64,000 bases of DNA from JANMEB01 sp041745295 (GCA_041745295.1 JBGTJE010000060.1:219750-283749); one strand, 5' to 3'; positions 33,736 through 42,676 are shown, counted from the stretch's first letter. Notes: a model not told the origin generated them from the letters alone. Numbers and translations: made by a program.

Positions 33736-34365
33736 ATGAGACTCTTGGTTCAAGTCGATCATCCATTGGCAAAATGCCAATTGACCATTGTGCGCGACAA
33801 GCGGACCGAACCGCACCGGTTTCGAGCCGCGATACGACGACTGACATCGCTTATTGCCTGCGAAGCGACGCGCAGCATGGAGCTTCGCGCGATCGAAGTC
33901 GAAACGCCGCTCACGCGGTGTGCTGGGCACACGCTCGCCCAGCGAATCGGCCTGATTCCGATCTTGCGTGCCGGGTTGGGAATGGTCGAACCGGTTTTGG
34001 AATTGGTCCCTGAGGCCGAGGTCTGGCATTTAGGGCTTTATCGTGACGAACAAACGGCGGAACCGATTCATTACTACAGCAAGCTAAAGCCGGATTCGCC
34101 TGTCCACGTGGCGATGATTCTCGATCCGATGCTGGCTACGGGCGGATCGGCCGCGCTGGCTTGCCAACGAGTAAAAGATTGGGGTGCCGAAAAGGTCATG
34201 CTCCTCTCGGTGATCGCAGCGCCCGAGGGAATTGCCCGAGTCCATTCCGAGTTTCCTGAAGTGGATATCTACACGTGCAGCGTCGACGCCGGATTGAACG
34301 CGAACAAGTTTATCGTGCCCGGATTGGGCGACGCCGGCGATCGCATTTTTAATACGTTGAGTTAG
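33736..34365 (+). CDS. upp: Uracil phosphoribosyltransferase
   Basis: A 209-residue enzyme making UMP from uracil and PRPP in pyrimidine salvage. The PRPP loop is DPMLATGGS at residues 130-138. ILRAGLGM at 76-83, the YRDEQT segment around 102-107 and the C-terminal IVPGLGDAGDRIFNT (uracil-binding) are all in place. Length and order are standard. It is a single gene, with no uraA permease next to it. Confidence 0.96.
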   Translation: MRLLVQVDHPLAKCQLTIVRDKRTEPHRFRAAIRRLTSLIACEATRSMELRAIEVETPLTRCAGHTLAQRIGLIPILRAGLGMVEPVLELVPEAEVWHLGLYRDEQTAEPIHYYSKLKPDSPVHVAMILDPMLATGGSAALACQRVKDWGAEKVMLLSVIAAPEGIARVHSEFPEVDIYTCSVDAGLNANKFIVPGLGDAGDRIFNTLS

Positions 34366-34440
34366 CCTAATTTTGGGAGTCAGATTCTTGTTTCGGCATC
34401 TTTATTCTAACGGCGTTACTTCAATTAATTAGCACCCGTT

Positions 34441-35118
34441 ATGGCCGACAGCATTTGCGAGTGTCCATTTTGTCGCGGCCGGTTTCGCGTGCCTACGGAC
34501 GGCGCCAGCGAACAAATGCTCTGTCCGCATTGCCGACAAGTGGTCCACCGTCGCCGCATGGCTGAACGATCTGAGGCGAATCCCGCGGTGTCCAACAAAC
34601 CACCGCCGGCGACGCAACCGACCTCGAATCCAGCCACGGAATCTCAGTTCTTAGAGCCCAAACGGAAGTCGCGCGATGCTAAGAAGGCGCCAGCGCAAAT
34701 ACCTCCGAACATTATCGTGAGCGAAGCACCGACTCCGTACAATGTTGGGGTCGCGAACAAGTCTGCGGAAAGGGGCATCGAGCAAATCGCGGCGGCTACA
34801 GGGCCGCCTCCAGAGATGCAGGGCGGCACCCTCGATCCGGAGCTGGAGAAATTGCTCCCACCAAAATTTCTCGTGCCGGGATCGCTGCAGCGTTTGGCCA
34901 AGCCGTGTGGAGCAACGCACGTTATTCTTCCCAACGCAGAGGGTGGGTTTCAAGCTCTGGACACTTCGGTTCGCCAGATTCACTTTGGCGGTCGGACCGT
35001 CGCCATCACCAGCATTCCTCCCTCGCGAAAACGACTTCGTCGAGCGATTCGCTCGATCATCATGTTCACCATATGCGTCGCCATCTTGTTCGTCGTGTTT
35101 TATCTGTTGAACCGCTGA
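34441..35118 (+). CDS. Zinc-ribbon protein with C-terminal membrane anchor
   Basis: A 225-residue protein of unknown function. The N-terminus has a putative zinc ribbon: ICECPFC at residues 5-11 and LCPHC near 27-31. A long Pro/Ala-rich middle follows, then a short possible folded segment LDTSVRQIHFGGRTVAITSI, and finally a basic patch KRLRRAIRS with one membrane helix (IIMFTICVAILFVVFYLL) at the very C-terminus. This puts the zinc ribbon in the cytoplasm, anchored to the membrane by its tail. The layout recurs in planctomycete hypothetical proteins and resembles the 41.6-42.5 kb gene in its N-terminal ribbon. Confidence 0.72.
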   Translation: MADSICECPFCRGRFRVPTDGASEQMLCPHCRQVVHRRRMAERSEANPAVSNKPPPATQPTSNPATESQFLEPKRKSRDAKKAPAQIPPNIIVSEAPTPYNVGVANKSAERGIEQIAAATGPPPEMQGGTLDPELEKLLPPKFLVPGSLQRLAKPCGATHVILPNAEGGFQALDTSVRQIHFGGRTVAITSIPPSRKRLRRAIRSIIMFTICVAILFVVFYLLNR

Positions 35119-35142
35119 ACGTGCCGTTGATCAATCGAATCG

Positions 35143-36183
35143 TTACGGCACGAAGGCGACTTTGAGGCAGTTTTCTTTTCGATTGGAAAAGATGTCGTAA
35201 GCCTTGACGCATTCGTCAAATGAAAAGGTGTGGGTGAGAAACGCGTCGACTTGCAAGGTCCGACTTTGAAGAAGCGGCAATAGCCGATCCATGTACGTCC
35301 GGGCCGGGCAGCGGCCAGTGCGATAGGTCAGATTCCTGTCGTACGCTTGCACCGGGCTGAAAGCGAAATGGGGAGTGCAATGGCAGCCGACGACTCCCAT
35401 CGTTCCGCCCGGGCGTAAAATTTCGAACGCGAGCTGTTGTGCTTCCGGTAGGCCGACTAGTTCCATCACCGCGTCAGCTCCGCGGCCATCGGTGGCTCGA
35501 TAAATAGTGGCCAGCGCATCGGCCGGAGCCACTGAAACCGAACCGTATTGCTCGGCAGCTTCACGGCGATAGGCAACCTGGTCGACGGCGAATATTGTTT
35601 GAACGCCTTTGTGCCGCGCGGCCATGATGGCAAGCAGCCCGACGGTGCCACAGCCCACGACAGCGCAAGTCTGATTGGCGACGACTTCCGCCAAATCCGT
35701 GCAGTAGTAGCCCGTGCTCAGGTTGTCGCCCACCAAAATCGCCTCCGCGGCGGAAATGGAGTCTCCCACTGCCAACAGCGTCGCGTCGGCAAATGGCACG
35801 CGGACTCGCTCGGCCTGGCAGCCGTTGAGGCCGCGGCCGTTCTGCAGCCAGCCAAAGAGCTGCCCTCGCTGACAGCGGCTCGTAATTCCGCGCTGGCAAT
35901 AAAAACAATTGCCACAGTTGCTGGAGAACGGTGCAGCGACCCGATCACCGATGCGGATCGATCGGACGTCATCACCGAGGGCTATCACGCGGCCAACGAA
36001 TTCGTGCCCCATCACGGTTCCCAAATCGAGTCCGATTTCTCGCCCGTGATAGACGTGCAAATCCGAGCCGCATAAGCCGGCCATTTCGACTTGGACGATG
36101 GCGTCGGCCGGACTCTCGAGCTGCGGATCGGGGACCTCGCGCAAGGCAACTCGCTGTACTCCGTCGAAGCAAACTGCACGCAC
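35143..36183 (-). CDS. Zinc-dependent alcohol dehydrogenase (medium-chain family)
   Basis: A 346-residue oxidoreductase from the GTG at 36183, which lies one base beyond the larC stop and has GAGG six bases upstream; this gives the typical start RAVCFDGVQRV. An ATG at 36231 would overlap larC by 47 bases. Catalytic zinc ligands are C38, H60 and E61 (MAGLCGSDLH, GHEFVG). The structural zinc cysteines are at 90, 93, 96 and 104. The NAD-binding fold shows VVGCGTVGLLAI. It should oxidise a polyol or alcohol with NAD. It is coupled to larC, so expression of the two is linked. Confidence 0.85.
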   Translation of the reverse strand: MRAVCFDGVQRVALREVPDPQLESPADAIVQVEMAGLCGSDLHVYHGREIGLDLGTVMGHEFVGRVIALGDDVRSIRIGDRVAAPFSSNCGNCFYCQRGITSRCQRGQLFGWLQNGRGLNGCQAERVRVPFADATLLAVGDSISAAEAILVGDNLSTGYYCTDLAEVVANQTCAVVGCGTVGLLAIMAARHKGVQTIFAVDQVAYRREAAEQYGSVSVAPADALATIYRATDGRGADAVMELVGLPEAQQLAFEILRPGGTMGVVGCHCTPHFAFSPVQAYDRNLTYRTGRCPARTYMDRLLPLLQSRTLQVDAFLTHTFSFDECVKAYDIFSNRKENCLKVAFVP

Positions 36184-36184
36184 G

Positions 36185-37366
36185 TTACGCCTCGCTGGAT
36201 TGCGACTTACGAAAACAGAAACGCGCTTCATCGTAGACTTCGACCAAAGACACGCCTCGCTGATCGGCGACTTGTCGGCAGGATTCATATTCCGGCACAA
36301 AGACTTCGCGACCACTTGGCTCGCAGACCAGCTTGCCGACGATCTCGCCGAACCGCGTTTCTACCGTCACCGATTGCCGAGACAGGATGTCCCGTTCCGC
36401 TTTCCAATGTCGAATCCCGAGACTTCGAGTCTGAGAGAAGATGATGGCTTTGAGAAGTTCTGCGTCCGACTCGCGGGCGAGCACGGAGATCTTTACGCCT
36501 GGTCGATTCTTTTTCATGGCGATCGGCGTCGTGTAAACGTCGAGTGCCCCAGACGCGCGCAGGCGCTCGCAACAATCGCCAATCACTTCGCCCGAGACGT
36601 CGTCGACATTGGTCTCCATGACGACGATGTGGTCGCGGTCCTGTGCCTCCATCGGCGAACCAAGGAACAGTCGCAGGATATTCGGCTGCGTTCTCAATTC
36701 GCGGGCACCTGCGCCACTTCCGATGGCGGAAATCTGCATCGCGGGCAGACCACCGAAGCGATTGCCGAGCACGCGAACGATGGCAGCACCGGTGGGCGTG
36801 GTCAGTTCCGCCTCCACGGCACTTGCCGCCAACGGCACATCCTTGAGTAGTTCCGCGGTGGCGGGCGCAGGCAATCCAACTCGTCCGTGGGCAATTTCAA
36901 CAAAGCCACAGCCGACGGGGATTGCCGAAAACGCACTGCGTTCAATTCTCAAGTGACACAGGCCAACAGAAACGCCGACGATGTCGGCGATCGAGTCGGC
37001 AGCACCGACTTCGTGAAAATGTACTTTTTGGATATCGCAGCCGTGGACTCGGGCCTCGGCTTCCGCCAATTGCTGGAAAATGGCCAGGGCCATCGACTTT
37101 TCGTCTTGGCGGAGATCACTCTCGGCGATGATCTTGACGATGTCGCGCAAATGGCGGTGTTTGTGTTCCGGCTCATGCCGAACCTCAATTTTGGTCGCCC
37201 GCATCCCCATTCGGCGTACTTCGGACTGTTCAAATCTCAGTCCAGGAATCTTTAGCGAGGCGATTTTATCGTTGAGCAATTCGAGCGGGACACCTGCATC
37301 GACGAGGGCGCCCAGGACCATGTCGCCGCTAATTCCACTTTGACAATCAAAATAAGCCGAGGACAT
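36185..37366 (-). CDS. larC: LarC-type nickel insertase (pyridinium-bisthiocarboxylate mononucleotide nickel chelatase)
   Basis: A 393-residue LarC (DUF111) that inserts nickel into the pincer cofactor used by lactate racemase and related enzymes. The N-terminus YFDCQSGISGDMVLGALVDAG is diagnostic, as are HRHLRDI, VHFHEVGAADSI, LPAPATAELL, LTTPTGAAI and ETNVDDVSGE. In Lactobacillus plantarum the protein is made from two frames by slippage; here it is one continuous frame. larA, larB and larE are not in the window. The alcohol dehydrogenase gene begins one base beyond its stop, which suggests a joint transcript. Confidence 0.92.
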   Translation of the reverse strand: MSSAYFDCQSGISGDMVLGALVDAGVPLELLNDKIASLKIPGLRFEQSEVRRMGMRATKIEVRHEPEHKHRHLRDIVKIIAESDLRQDEKSMALAIFQQLAEAEARVHGCDIQKVHFHEVGAADSIADIVGVSVGLCHLRIERSAFSAIPVGCGFVEIAHGRVGLPAPATAELLKDVPLAASAVEAELTTPTGAAIVRVLGNRFGGLPAMQISAIGSGAGARELRTQPNILRLFLGSPMEAQDRDHIVVMETNVDDVSGEVIGDCCERLRASGALDVYTTPIAMKKNRPGVKISVLARESDAELLKAIIFSQTRSLGIRHWKAERDILSRQSVTVETRFGEIVGKLVCEPSGREVFVPEYESCRQVADQRGVSLVEVYDEARFCFRKSQSSEA

Positions 37367-37522
37367 CGCGGTAACGTTTTCCGGGGTTGAGAATGTCGAT
37401 CAACCATTGGGCGATCGCATTCGGTAGAATAATTGGCATCTCACTCGGGAAAAGGATGCGGATACTTTGTCGCTCGCGGCTGCGTTCGTCAATCCGCGGG
37501 CATGAACAGCGGCTACGAATTC

Positions 37523-37591
37523 GTAACGGTACTCGCCAGAGTTTCGGTGCGTTTGCTTGCGGCCTGCCCAAAGTCTCGCGACTTCGGCTAC
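37523..37591. repeat. Dispersed GTAGC-like...GCTAC palindromic repeat, copy 2
   Basis: Starts GTAACGGTACTCGCCAGAG and ends GTCTCGCGACTTCGGCTAC. It lies in the 280-base gap between divergent larC and glgC, which contains no recognisable gene. Confidence 0.75.
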
Positions 37592-37646
37592 ACAATCGGT
37601 CTATGGGTCAGGCCAAGTTTAGAATGATTTTCACAGGGTCGGGTCG

Positions 37647-38900
37647 ATGAAAAATGTTATGGCGGTTGTCTTGGCCGGGGGCAAGGGATCGCGCTTGGAA
37701 CCGCTCACACGGGATCGAGCCAAGCCGGCAGTTCCTTTTGGAGGAAATTACCGGATTATCGACTTTACGCTCTCCAATTGTCTCAACAGCCAGATTCGCC
37801 GTCTGCTCGTCTTGACGCAATACAAAGCGATGAGTCTCTGGCGGCACATCGATTTAGGGTGGCGGCATTTCTTTTGTCGCGAATTGGGCGAGTTCATCGA
37901 CGTCGTCCCGCCCCAGCAGCGGATCGATGAGAACTGGTATCGAGGGACCGCAGATGCCGTGTATCAAAATATTTACTTGCTCGAGAAAGAGCGCCCCGAA
38001 TACGTGGTGATATTGGCCGGCGATCACATCTACAAGATGAACTATCAGGCGATGATGGAATACCATATCGGCAAACGTGCGGACGTGACGGTTGGAGCCT
38101 TGATTGTCGATCGGCAGGCGGCGAGCTCGTTTGGCGTGATGCAAGTGGACGACGCCGATCGGCTCGTTGGGTTTGAGGAAAAGCCAGCCCATCCAAAATC
38201 GCTGCCCGGAGAAGCGGACCAATGCATGGCGAGCATGGGGATCTACCTGTTCGATTCGCGATTCTTGTTCGAGCAGCTTTGTCGCGATGCCAATAATCCA
38301 ACAAGCTCACATGACTTTGGTAAAGACATCCTTCCGTCGATCGTCGAATCGCAACGCGTTTTCGCCTATCGATTCCGCGATGAGAATCGGAAATGTCAAG
38401 CCTATTGGCGAGATGTGGGCACGCTGGACGCTTTTTACCAAGCCAATATGGATCTCATCAGCGTGGATCCGCTTTTGAATATGTACGACGACCAATGGCC
38501 GATTCGCACGCATCAGATCATCGCGCCACCCCCCAAATTTGTGTTTGGAAGCTTGGGTGACTCCGAGCGGATGGGGCACGCGTTGGACAGCGTAGCATGT
38601 CACGGATGCATTATCTCGGGCGGAACTGTCGAACGAAGCTTGCTCGGTCCGAGCGTTCGGGTCAACAGCTATGCGCAAATATCCGATTCGATCTTGTTCG
38701 ACCGAGTCGAGATTGGGAGGCATGCCAAGATTCGTCGGGCCATCATCGACAAGGGCGTCTCGATTCCGGCCGGCGTGGAAATCGGCTACGACCTGCCGTT
38801 GGATCGCAAACGGGGATTTACGATCACCGAGGGCGGGATCGTCGTTATCGCCAAGGGGGAACGAGTTGACGAGCCACAATCGCTGCTTGCCGCCATCTAA
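37647..38900 (+). CDS. glgC: Glucose-1-phosphate adenylyltransferase
   Basis: A 417-residue ADP-glucose pyrophosphorylase, the committed step of glycogen synthesis. The N-terminus has VLAGGKGSRLEPLTRDRAKPA, the nucleotide-binding signature, then GGNYRIIDFTLSN, WYRGTADAVYQN and VVILAGDHIYKMNY. The C-terminal part (GCIISGGTVERSLLGPSVRV, SILFDRVEIGRHAKIRRAIID) is the left-handed beta-helix. Length and order are standard. The start ATG at 37647 gives the expected N-terminus. The next gene follows after 24 bases, so they probably share a transcript. No glycogen synthase is nearby. Confidence 0.95.
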   Translation: MKNVMAVVLAGGKGSRLEPLTRDRAKPAVPFGGNYRIIDFTLSNCLNSQIRRLLVLTQYKAMSLWRHIDLGWRHFFCRELGEFIDVVPPQQRIDENWYRGTADAVYQNIYLLEKERPEYVVILAGDHIYKMNYQAMMEYHIGKRADVTVGALIVDRQAASSFGVMQVDDADRLVGFEEKPAHPKSLPGEADQCMASMGIYLFDSRFLFEQLCRDANNPTSSHDFGKDILPSIVESQRVFAYRFRDENRKCQAYWRDVGTLDAFYQANMDLISVDPLLNMYDDQWPIRTHQIIAPPPKFVFGSLGDSERMGHALDSVACHGCIISGGTVERSLLGPSVRVNSYAQISDSILFDRVEIGRHAKIRRAIIDKGVSIPAGVEIGYDLPLDRKRGFTITEGGIVVIAKGERVDEPQSLLAAI

Positions 38901-38924
38901 GGACTTGACCAAGGGAGAACAATC

Positions 38925-39302
38925 GTGGCAAAAGGTTCACAATCCACCGATCGCGCTTCGATTCGCAGTTTGACCGATATTGTTAACGTCGGAAAATCGA
39001 TTGCGGCGGACCTGAGTCGAATCGGCGTGCGCGAGCCCCAACAATTGATCGGCCGTGACCCGTGGCAGCTGTACCACAAGGTCTGTGCCCACGATCGAGT
39101 CGTCCACGATCCGTGCTTGCTCGACGCACTGATGTCGGCCGTGGATTATATGAACGGTAAACCACCCAAAAAATGGTGGCTGTTCACCGCCCAACGAAAG
39201 CGGGTTTACGGAGAGCGATTGCAAACGATGGCGCTTCGAAGCGTGACTCCGAGGCGGGCCTCGAGAACCAAAAAACGCCGCGGCCAATCAGCTACGGCGT
39301 AG
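38925..39302 (+). CDS. Helix-hairpin-helix (Cdd1/Pcd-like) protein
   Basis: A 125-residue protein starting with GTG 38925, placed by AAGGGAG at 38911-38917. The N-terminal half has the HhH pattern of the Cdd1/pathogenicity-locus family: LTDIVNVGKSIAADLSRIGV, PQQLIGRDPWQLY, and then HDPCLLDALMSAVDYMNG. KPPKKWWLFTAQRK is also typical. Proteins of this family are short and bind DNA or resemble the HhH of DNA repair factors; the exact role is unsettled. The C-terminus is basic and overlaps a minus-strand terminator repeat (see 39270-39301). It is in operon with glgC. Confidence 0.75.
   Translation: MAKGSQSTDRASIRSLTDIVNVGKSIAADLSRIGVREPQQLIGRDPWQLYHKVCAHDRVVHDPCLLDALMSAVDYMNGKPPKKWWLFTAQRKRVYGERLQTMALRSVTPRRASRTKKRRGQSATA
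39270..39301 (-). terminator. Terminator-like duplicate of the rpsA terminator
   Basis: Read on the minus strand: ACGCCG, a 14-base loop, CGGCGT and then a T6 run. It is almost identical to 39499-39530, 230 bases away, and lies inside the last codons of the helix-hairpin-helix gene. It could end transcription reading out of rpsA a second time, but its duplication suggests a copied element. Confidence 0.6.
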
Positions 39303-39330
39303 ATGATCGTAGATCCCCGAACGCGACGAA

Positions 39331-39374
39331 TGTCATTCCGGGCTGAGTCCCAGAATCCATTTCCAAGGATGGAG
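39331..39374. repeat. TCATTCCGGGCTGAG repeat, copy 1
   Basis: TCATTCCGGGCTGAGTCCCA followed by GAATCCA, a widespread intergenic element. Two further copies facing each other are at 61089-61115 and 61244-61272. Confidence 0.7.
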
Positions 39375-39498
39375 GGAGTGCCGAACAGATCAGATTTAAC
39401 TGGAGCTCGATGAATTGTCGGCACCTGCCGACAGATTCCGAGGCGGAGCCTCGAAGACAGCGCGTTCCCACGCAGGAGCATGGGAACGAGGGAACAAC

Positions 39499-39530
39499 AA
39501 AAAACGCCGCGGCCAAACAGCTACGGCGTA
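39499..39530 (-). terminator. Rho-independent terminator of rpsA
   Basis: On the minus strand: ACGCCG stem, a loop of about 14 bases, CGGCGT and an immediate T6 run. It lies about 95 bases past the end of rpsA. A near-copy occurs at 39270-39301. Confidence 0.65.
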
Positions 39531-39552
39531 AGTTAATTTTTTTGCCGATGCA

Positions 39553-39592
39553 CCCCCTCACCCTGCACTCTCCCCTGAAACGGGGGCGAGGG
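39553..39592. repeat. CCCTCACCCT...GGGGGCGAGG palindrome, copy 5
   Basis: CCCCCTCACCCTGCACTCTC followed by CCCTGAAACGGGGGCGAGG; reverse-oriented member of the CCCTC family, next to the rpsA terminator. Confidence 0.7.
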
Positions 39593-39624
39593 AACGACAA
39601 CGGACGTCTTTGGCTGCTTCGGTG

Positions 39625-41421
39625 TCAATCGGTCGAGATCAATGGACCGGACGAGCCCAAGCCCCCCTTCAAGTCCGAAGGCGGACTCTTCTTGGGAGAC
39701 GGTTGCGTCGCTTGCGGGACGTGATCGATCGCTTGTTTCTCTTCCTCCTCGCTCCATTCGACGCGCCGTCGGGAGAGACCGATTTTGCGCTCGTCGGTAT
39801 CGACGCGCAAGATCTTGACTTCGAGATCATCGCCCACCTTAACGATGTCTTCGGGGTTTTCAACTTTGTGATCCGCTAACTCGGAGATGTGCAGCAGGCC
39901 TTCTAATCCGTCTTCCAAGCCAACGAAAACACCGAAATTCGTGATCTTGGTAACCTTGCCCTGCACTATATTTCCTGGCTGGTATTTCCCAGGAATATCG
40001 CTGGCCCACGGATCGTTGGCCAATTGCTTCAGGCCCAAGGCAATACGCCGACGTTCGATGTCCACGGAGAGGACTTTGCAGCGAACTTCTTGGCCTTTCT
40101 CCAGCATTTCGTTGGGGTGACTAATTTTGCGCGTCCACGACATATCGGAGACATGCAATAACCCATCGATGCCCTCTTCCAATTCAATGAAAGCGCCGTA
40201 ATTGGTCAGATTGCGGACTTTGCCCGTGACGATCGTGTCGGTCGGATATTTTTCCTGGACCCGTTCCCAGGGATTCTTTTGCGTTTGCTTCATGCCGAGC
40301 GACATTTGCTCGCCTTGCTTGTCGATTCCCAAGACGCAAACGTTGATTTCGTCGCCGACTTGGACAAGTTCGCTCGGATGATTGACCCGTTTGACCCACG
40401 ACATTTCGCTGATATGAACCAAGCCTTCGATTCCCGGTTCCAGTTTCACGAAAGCACCGTAGCTCATCACGTTGACAACTTCGCCTTTTTGAATGCTCTG
40501 CACCGGATACTTGGTTTCTACGTCATCCCAAGGATTCGGTTGCAACTGTTTAATCCCAAGTGCCACTTTGACCTTCTCGCGATCGACATTCAAAATTTTG
40601 ACATCCAACTCCTCATCGATCGACACCATTTCCGACGGGTGACCGATCCGTTGGTGGGACATGTCGGTGATGTGCAGCAAGCCATCGATGCCGCCCAAGT
40701 CGACGAACGCGCCGAAATCGGCGATATTTTTCACGACACCGCGGCGGACCTGGCCAATTTCCAGTTCGGCCAGCAGTTTTTGCTGGGCGTATTGGCGTTC
40801 CTTTTCGATCAGCGATCGTCGACTGACGACAATGTTTCGCCGTTGTTCGTCGATCTTGAGGACTTCGCATTGGACGGAGCGACCGATGTAGTCGGCGATA
40901 TCGCCCGGCCGGCGAATGTCGACTTGGCTCGCCGGCAAGAACACCGGAACACCGATATCAACCAGCAGTCCGCCTTTGATCTTGCGGGTGACAGTGCCGG
41001 TGATGATGTCCCCTTCGTTAACCTCCGAGATGATGCGCTGCCAATGGAGGATGCTGTCGGCTTTTCGTTTGCTGATCGAGATTAAACCGGGTTGATCCTC
41101 GGCCATTCCCGTTTCGTCTTCGAGATCTTCGATCAGGACTTGAATGGAGTCGCCGACTTGGGGTTGCGTCTCGTGCTCTTCCCATTCCGAGCGCGGGATC
41201 GACGCTTCGCTCTTGAACCCAATATCGATGAGGACGTGATCGGTATCGACCCGCAGAATCTTGCCGGACACGATCTTGTTTAATTCATACGTCTGCTCTT
41301 CGGTGTCTGGCTGTGCGCGGTACAGCGATCCAAAATCCTCGGCTGCGCCAGGAAAAAGTTTCTCGATTTCGGTTTCGATCGAGTCATCTTCCAAGGCGCG
41401 AATTAACTGTCGGTCAACCAT
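39625..41421 (-). CDS. rpsA: 30S ribosomal protein S1
   Basis: A 598-residue protein that helps mRNA bind the ribosome. It contains six S1 RNA-binding domains in tandem, recognised by their repeated patterns: VSGKILRVDTDHVLIDIGFKSEA, GTVTRKIKGGLLVDIGVPVFL, RGVVKNIADFGAFVDLGGIDG, EVVNVMSYGAFVKLEPGIEG, GKVRNLTNYGAFIELEEGIDG and GKVTKITNFGVFVGLEDGLEG, each with a LLHISDMS-type strand where expected. The last 40 or so residues are rich in Pro and Ser. Length fits the six-domain form. It is a single gene. Confidence 0.95.
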   Translation of the reverse strand: MVDRQLIRALEDDSIETEIEKLFPGAAEDFGSLYRAQPDTEEQTYELNKIVSGKILRVDTDHVLIDIGFKSEASIPRSEWEEHETQPQVGDSIQVLIEDLEDETGMAEDQPGLISISKRKADSILHWQRIISEVNEGDIITGTVTRKIKGGLLVDIGVPVFLPASQVDIRRPGDIADYIGRSVQCEVLKIDEQRRNIVVSRRSLIEKERQYAQQKLLAELEIGQVRRGVVKNIADFGAFVDLGGIDGLLHITDMSHQRIGHPSEMVSIDEELDVKILNVDREKVKVALGIKQLQPNPWDDVETKYPVQSIQKGEVVNVMSYGAFVKLEPGIEGLVHISEMSWVKRVNHPSELVQVGDEINVCVLGIDKQGEQMSLGMKQTQKNPWERVQEKYPTDTIVTGKVRNLTNYGAFIELEEGIDGLLHVSDMSWTRKISHPNEMLEKGQEVRCKVLSVDIERRRIALGLKQLANDPWASDIPGKYQPGNIVQGKVTKITNFGVFVGLEDGLEGLLHISELADHKVENPEDIVKVGDDLEVKILRVDTDERKIGLSRRRVEWSEEEEKQAIDHVPQATQPSPKKSPPSDLKGGLGSSGPLISTD

Positions 41422-41578
41422 ATTTTTTTCTCAAACATCCCGCGCGGGCCGGGAACCAGAGTTGCGTCGATCACTCGACGGCACAAGAAAATGATCCAAA
41501 AACCGGCAACGGCGCCGGCCAAAACGCGTCAATTTAGCAAATTTCTCGCGTTGGGGCAACTCACAACCGGAGCAGCGA

Positions 41579-42514
41579 TCACGAGAAAAGATAATAGCCG
41601 GCAACGCCCGCGATGATCAGGGCGACGTTCATGATGATGCCAAACAAGATGAGCGAACGCCCTTGCATATAGGCAAAAACGACGCAATACACAACGGTGG
41701 CCGCACAAAAGAAGCCTTGAATTGCGCTAATGCGAAACGCAGTGTAGGTTAGGTAGACGTAACAACCCACGACCAAAACAAGCGACGATACAAAACTGAT
41801 CAGCGCCGGATTGGCCTGTTGCGCAAGTCGATCCATGATCAAAACCGTCAGCACGCCGGCGACGATAATGAGGCCAAATCCCAATAACGCTCCCAACGCG
41901 ACGACGATCGAATCGGAGCCGTCGCCGTAGTCTTGGTTCAATGCGGAATTCGGCGCATTCTTAATATCGCGTTCCGCTTGAGCGAGCAGTAAATCGGTAT
42001 CTGTCTCAATAAGTGTCGAGGTGGCGGCATGCTCGTTCTTGATATCGGAAAACGTTTCGAGCCGTTCTCCGGTTTCTTTATTAAAGCCGCAATGCACACA
42101 AATAATGGCGGTGGGCGAAATTTCTGCATCGCAATGTGGGCAAGTCGGACCGGTCGTCACCCGTTTCACACCGGCGTCATCCAACAGGTCGAGAACGGGA
42201 TTATATTTCTCTGAGCGATTCCAAACGATTTCATTATTAACAGCCGCCTTCGCTTTTCGGTCGACTTTCGGCGGCGAGCTGAGCGCGGGCTTGGCATTGC
42301 CGGCACCCACGGTGACGCTCGGTCGAACGACGCGTGTTGCTTCTTGCACCGTACTGTTGACGGGCGGTTGCTTTTTTGCGGCTGGGGCCGGTTTGCTCGG
42401 AATGCCTGGAATTAAAATCAGCGCACTGCATTTGGGGCATTTGACGCGCTTACCCGCGAATTCGTCTTTGACTGCGAATGCAAAGCCGCAAGTGCAACTG
42501 GTTTTTATTGGCAT
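41579..42514 (-). CDS. Membrane protein with two zinc ribbons
   Basis: A 311-residue protein. The ATG at 42514 is chosen because GAGG is five bases upstream; an upstream in-frame ATG lacks a site. The N-terminus has SCTCGFAFAVKDEFAGKRVKCPKC, a planctomycete-type zinc finger. A second ribbon is CPHCDAEISPTAIICVHCGF at about 130-150. The C-terminal 120 residues carry four to five membrane helices. The layout resembles the 34.4 kb gene. Function unknown; the ribbons face the cytoplasm if the helices insert as predicted. Confidence 0.75.
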   Translation of the reverse strand: MPIKTSCTCGFAFAVKDEFAGKRVKCPKCSALILIPGIPSKPAPAAKKQPPVNSTVQEATRVVRPSVTVGAGNAKPALSSPPKVDRKAKAAVNNEIVWNRSEKYNPVLDLLDDAGVKRVTTGPTCPHCDAEISPTAIICVHCGFNKETGERLETFSDIKNEHAATSTLIETDTDLLLAQAERDIKNAPNSALNQDYGDGSDSIVVALGALLGFGLIIVAGVLTVLIMDRLAQQANPALISFVSSLVLVVGCYVYLTYTAFRISAIQGFFCAATVVYCVVFAYMQGRSLILFGIIMNVALIIAGVAGYYLFS

Positions 42515-42655
42515 GTAAGCCTCATCATCGGAATCCAGGCGCAAGTTGAGTCGGTGATAAGCGCGCGTTCCACTTCGATTCTACTCTAGTTGACAAGCCA
42601 ACGTCCAAAGGACCTGCGCCATCCCGGTCTGCCAAATTGTCACCGTATTAAACTT

Positions 42656-42676
42656 CTTGAAAAGGGATCAATCCCC
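42656..42676 (+). promoter_or_regulatory. Heat-shock-like promoter candidate before groES
   Basis: CTTGAAA (42656-42662) and CCCC (42673-42676) resemble the two halves of an RpoH-type heat-shock promoter, but only ten bases separate them instead of the usual 13-17. The stretch GGGATCAATCCC is also palindromic and could be an operator. No CIRCE element was found. Confidence 0.3.

Larger units (their letters stand above)
39303..39624. other. Gap filled with three dispersed repeat families
   Basis: 322 bases between convergent genes. It contains a TCATTCCGGGCTGAG unit (39331-39374), a GAGGCGGAGCCTCG palindrome with a following GTTCCCACGC/GCATGGGAAC stem (about 39438-39490), the rpsA terminator and the CCCTC palindrome at 39553-39592. 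There is no gene. Confidence 0.6.

Noticed and set aside
37387..37650. 87-residue plus-strand frame between larC and glgC
   Set aside because: It is translated from a dispersed repeat and overlaps the glgC start; no ribosome site.
40279..41085. 268-residue open frame opposite rpsA
   Set aside because: Shadow of the S1 repeats; its apparent repeats come from the antisense of S1 domains.
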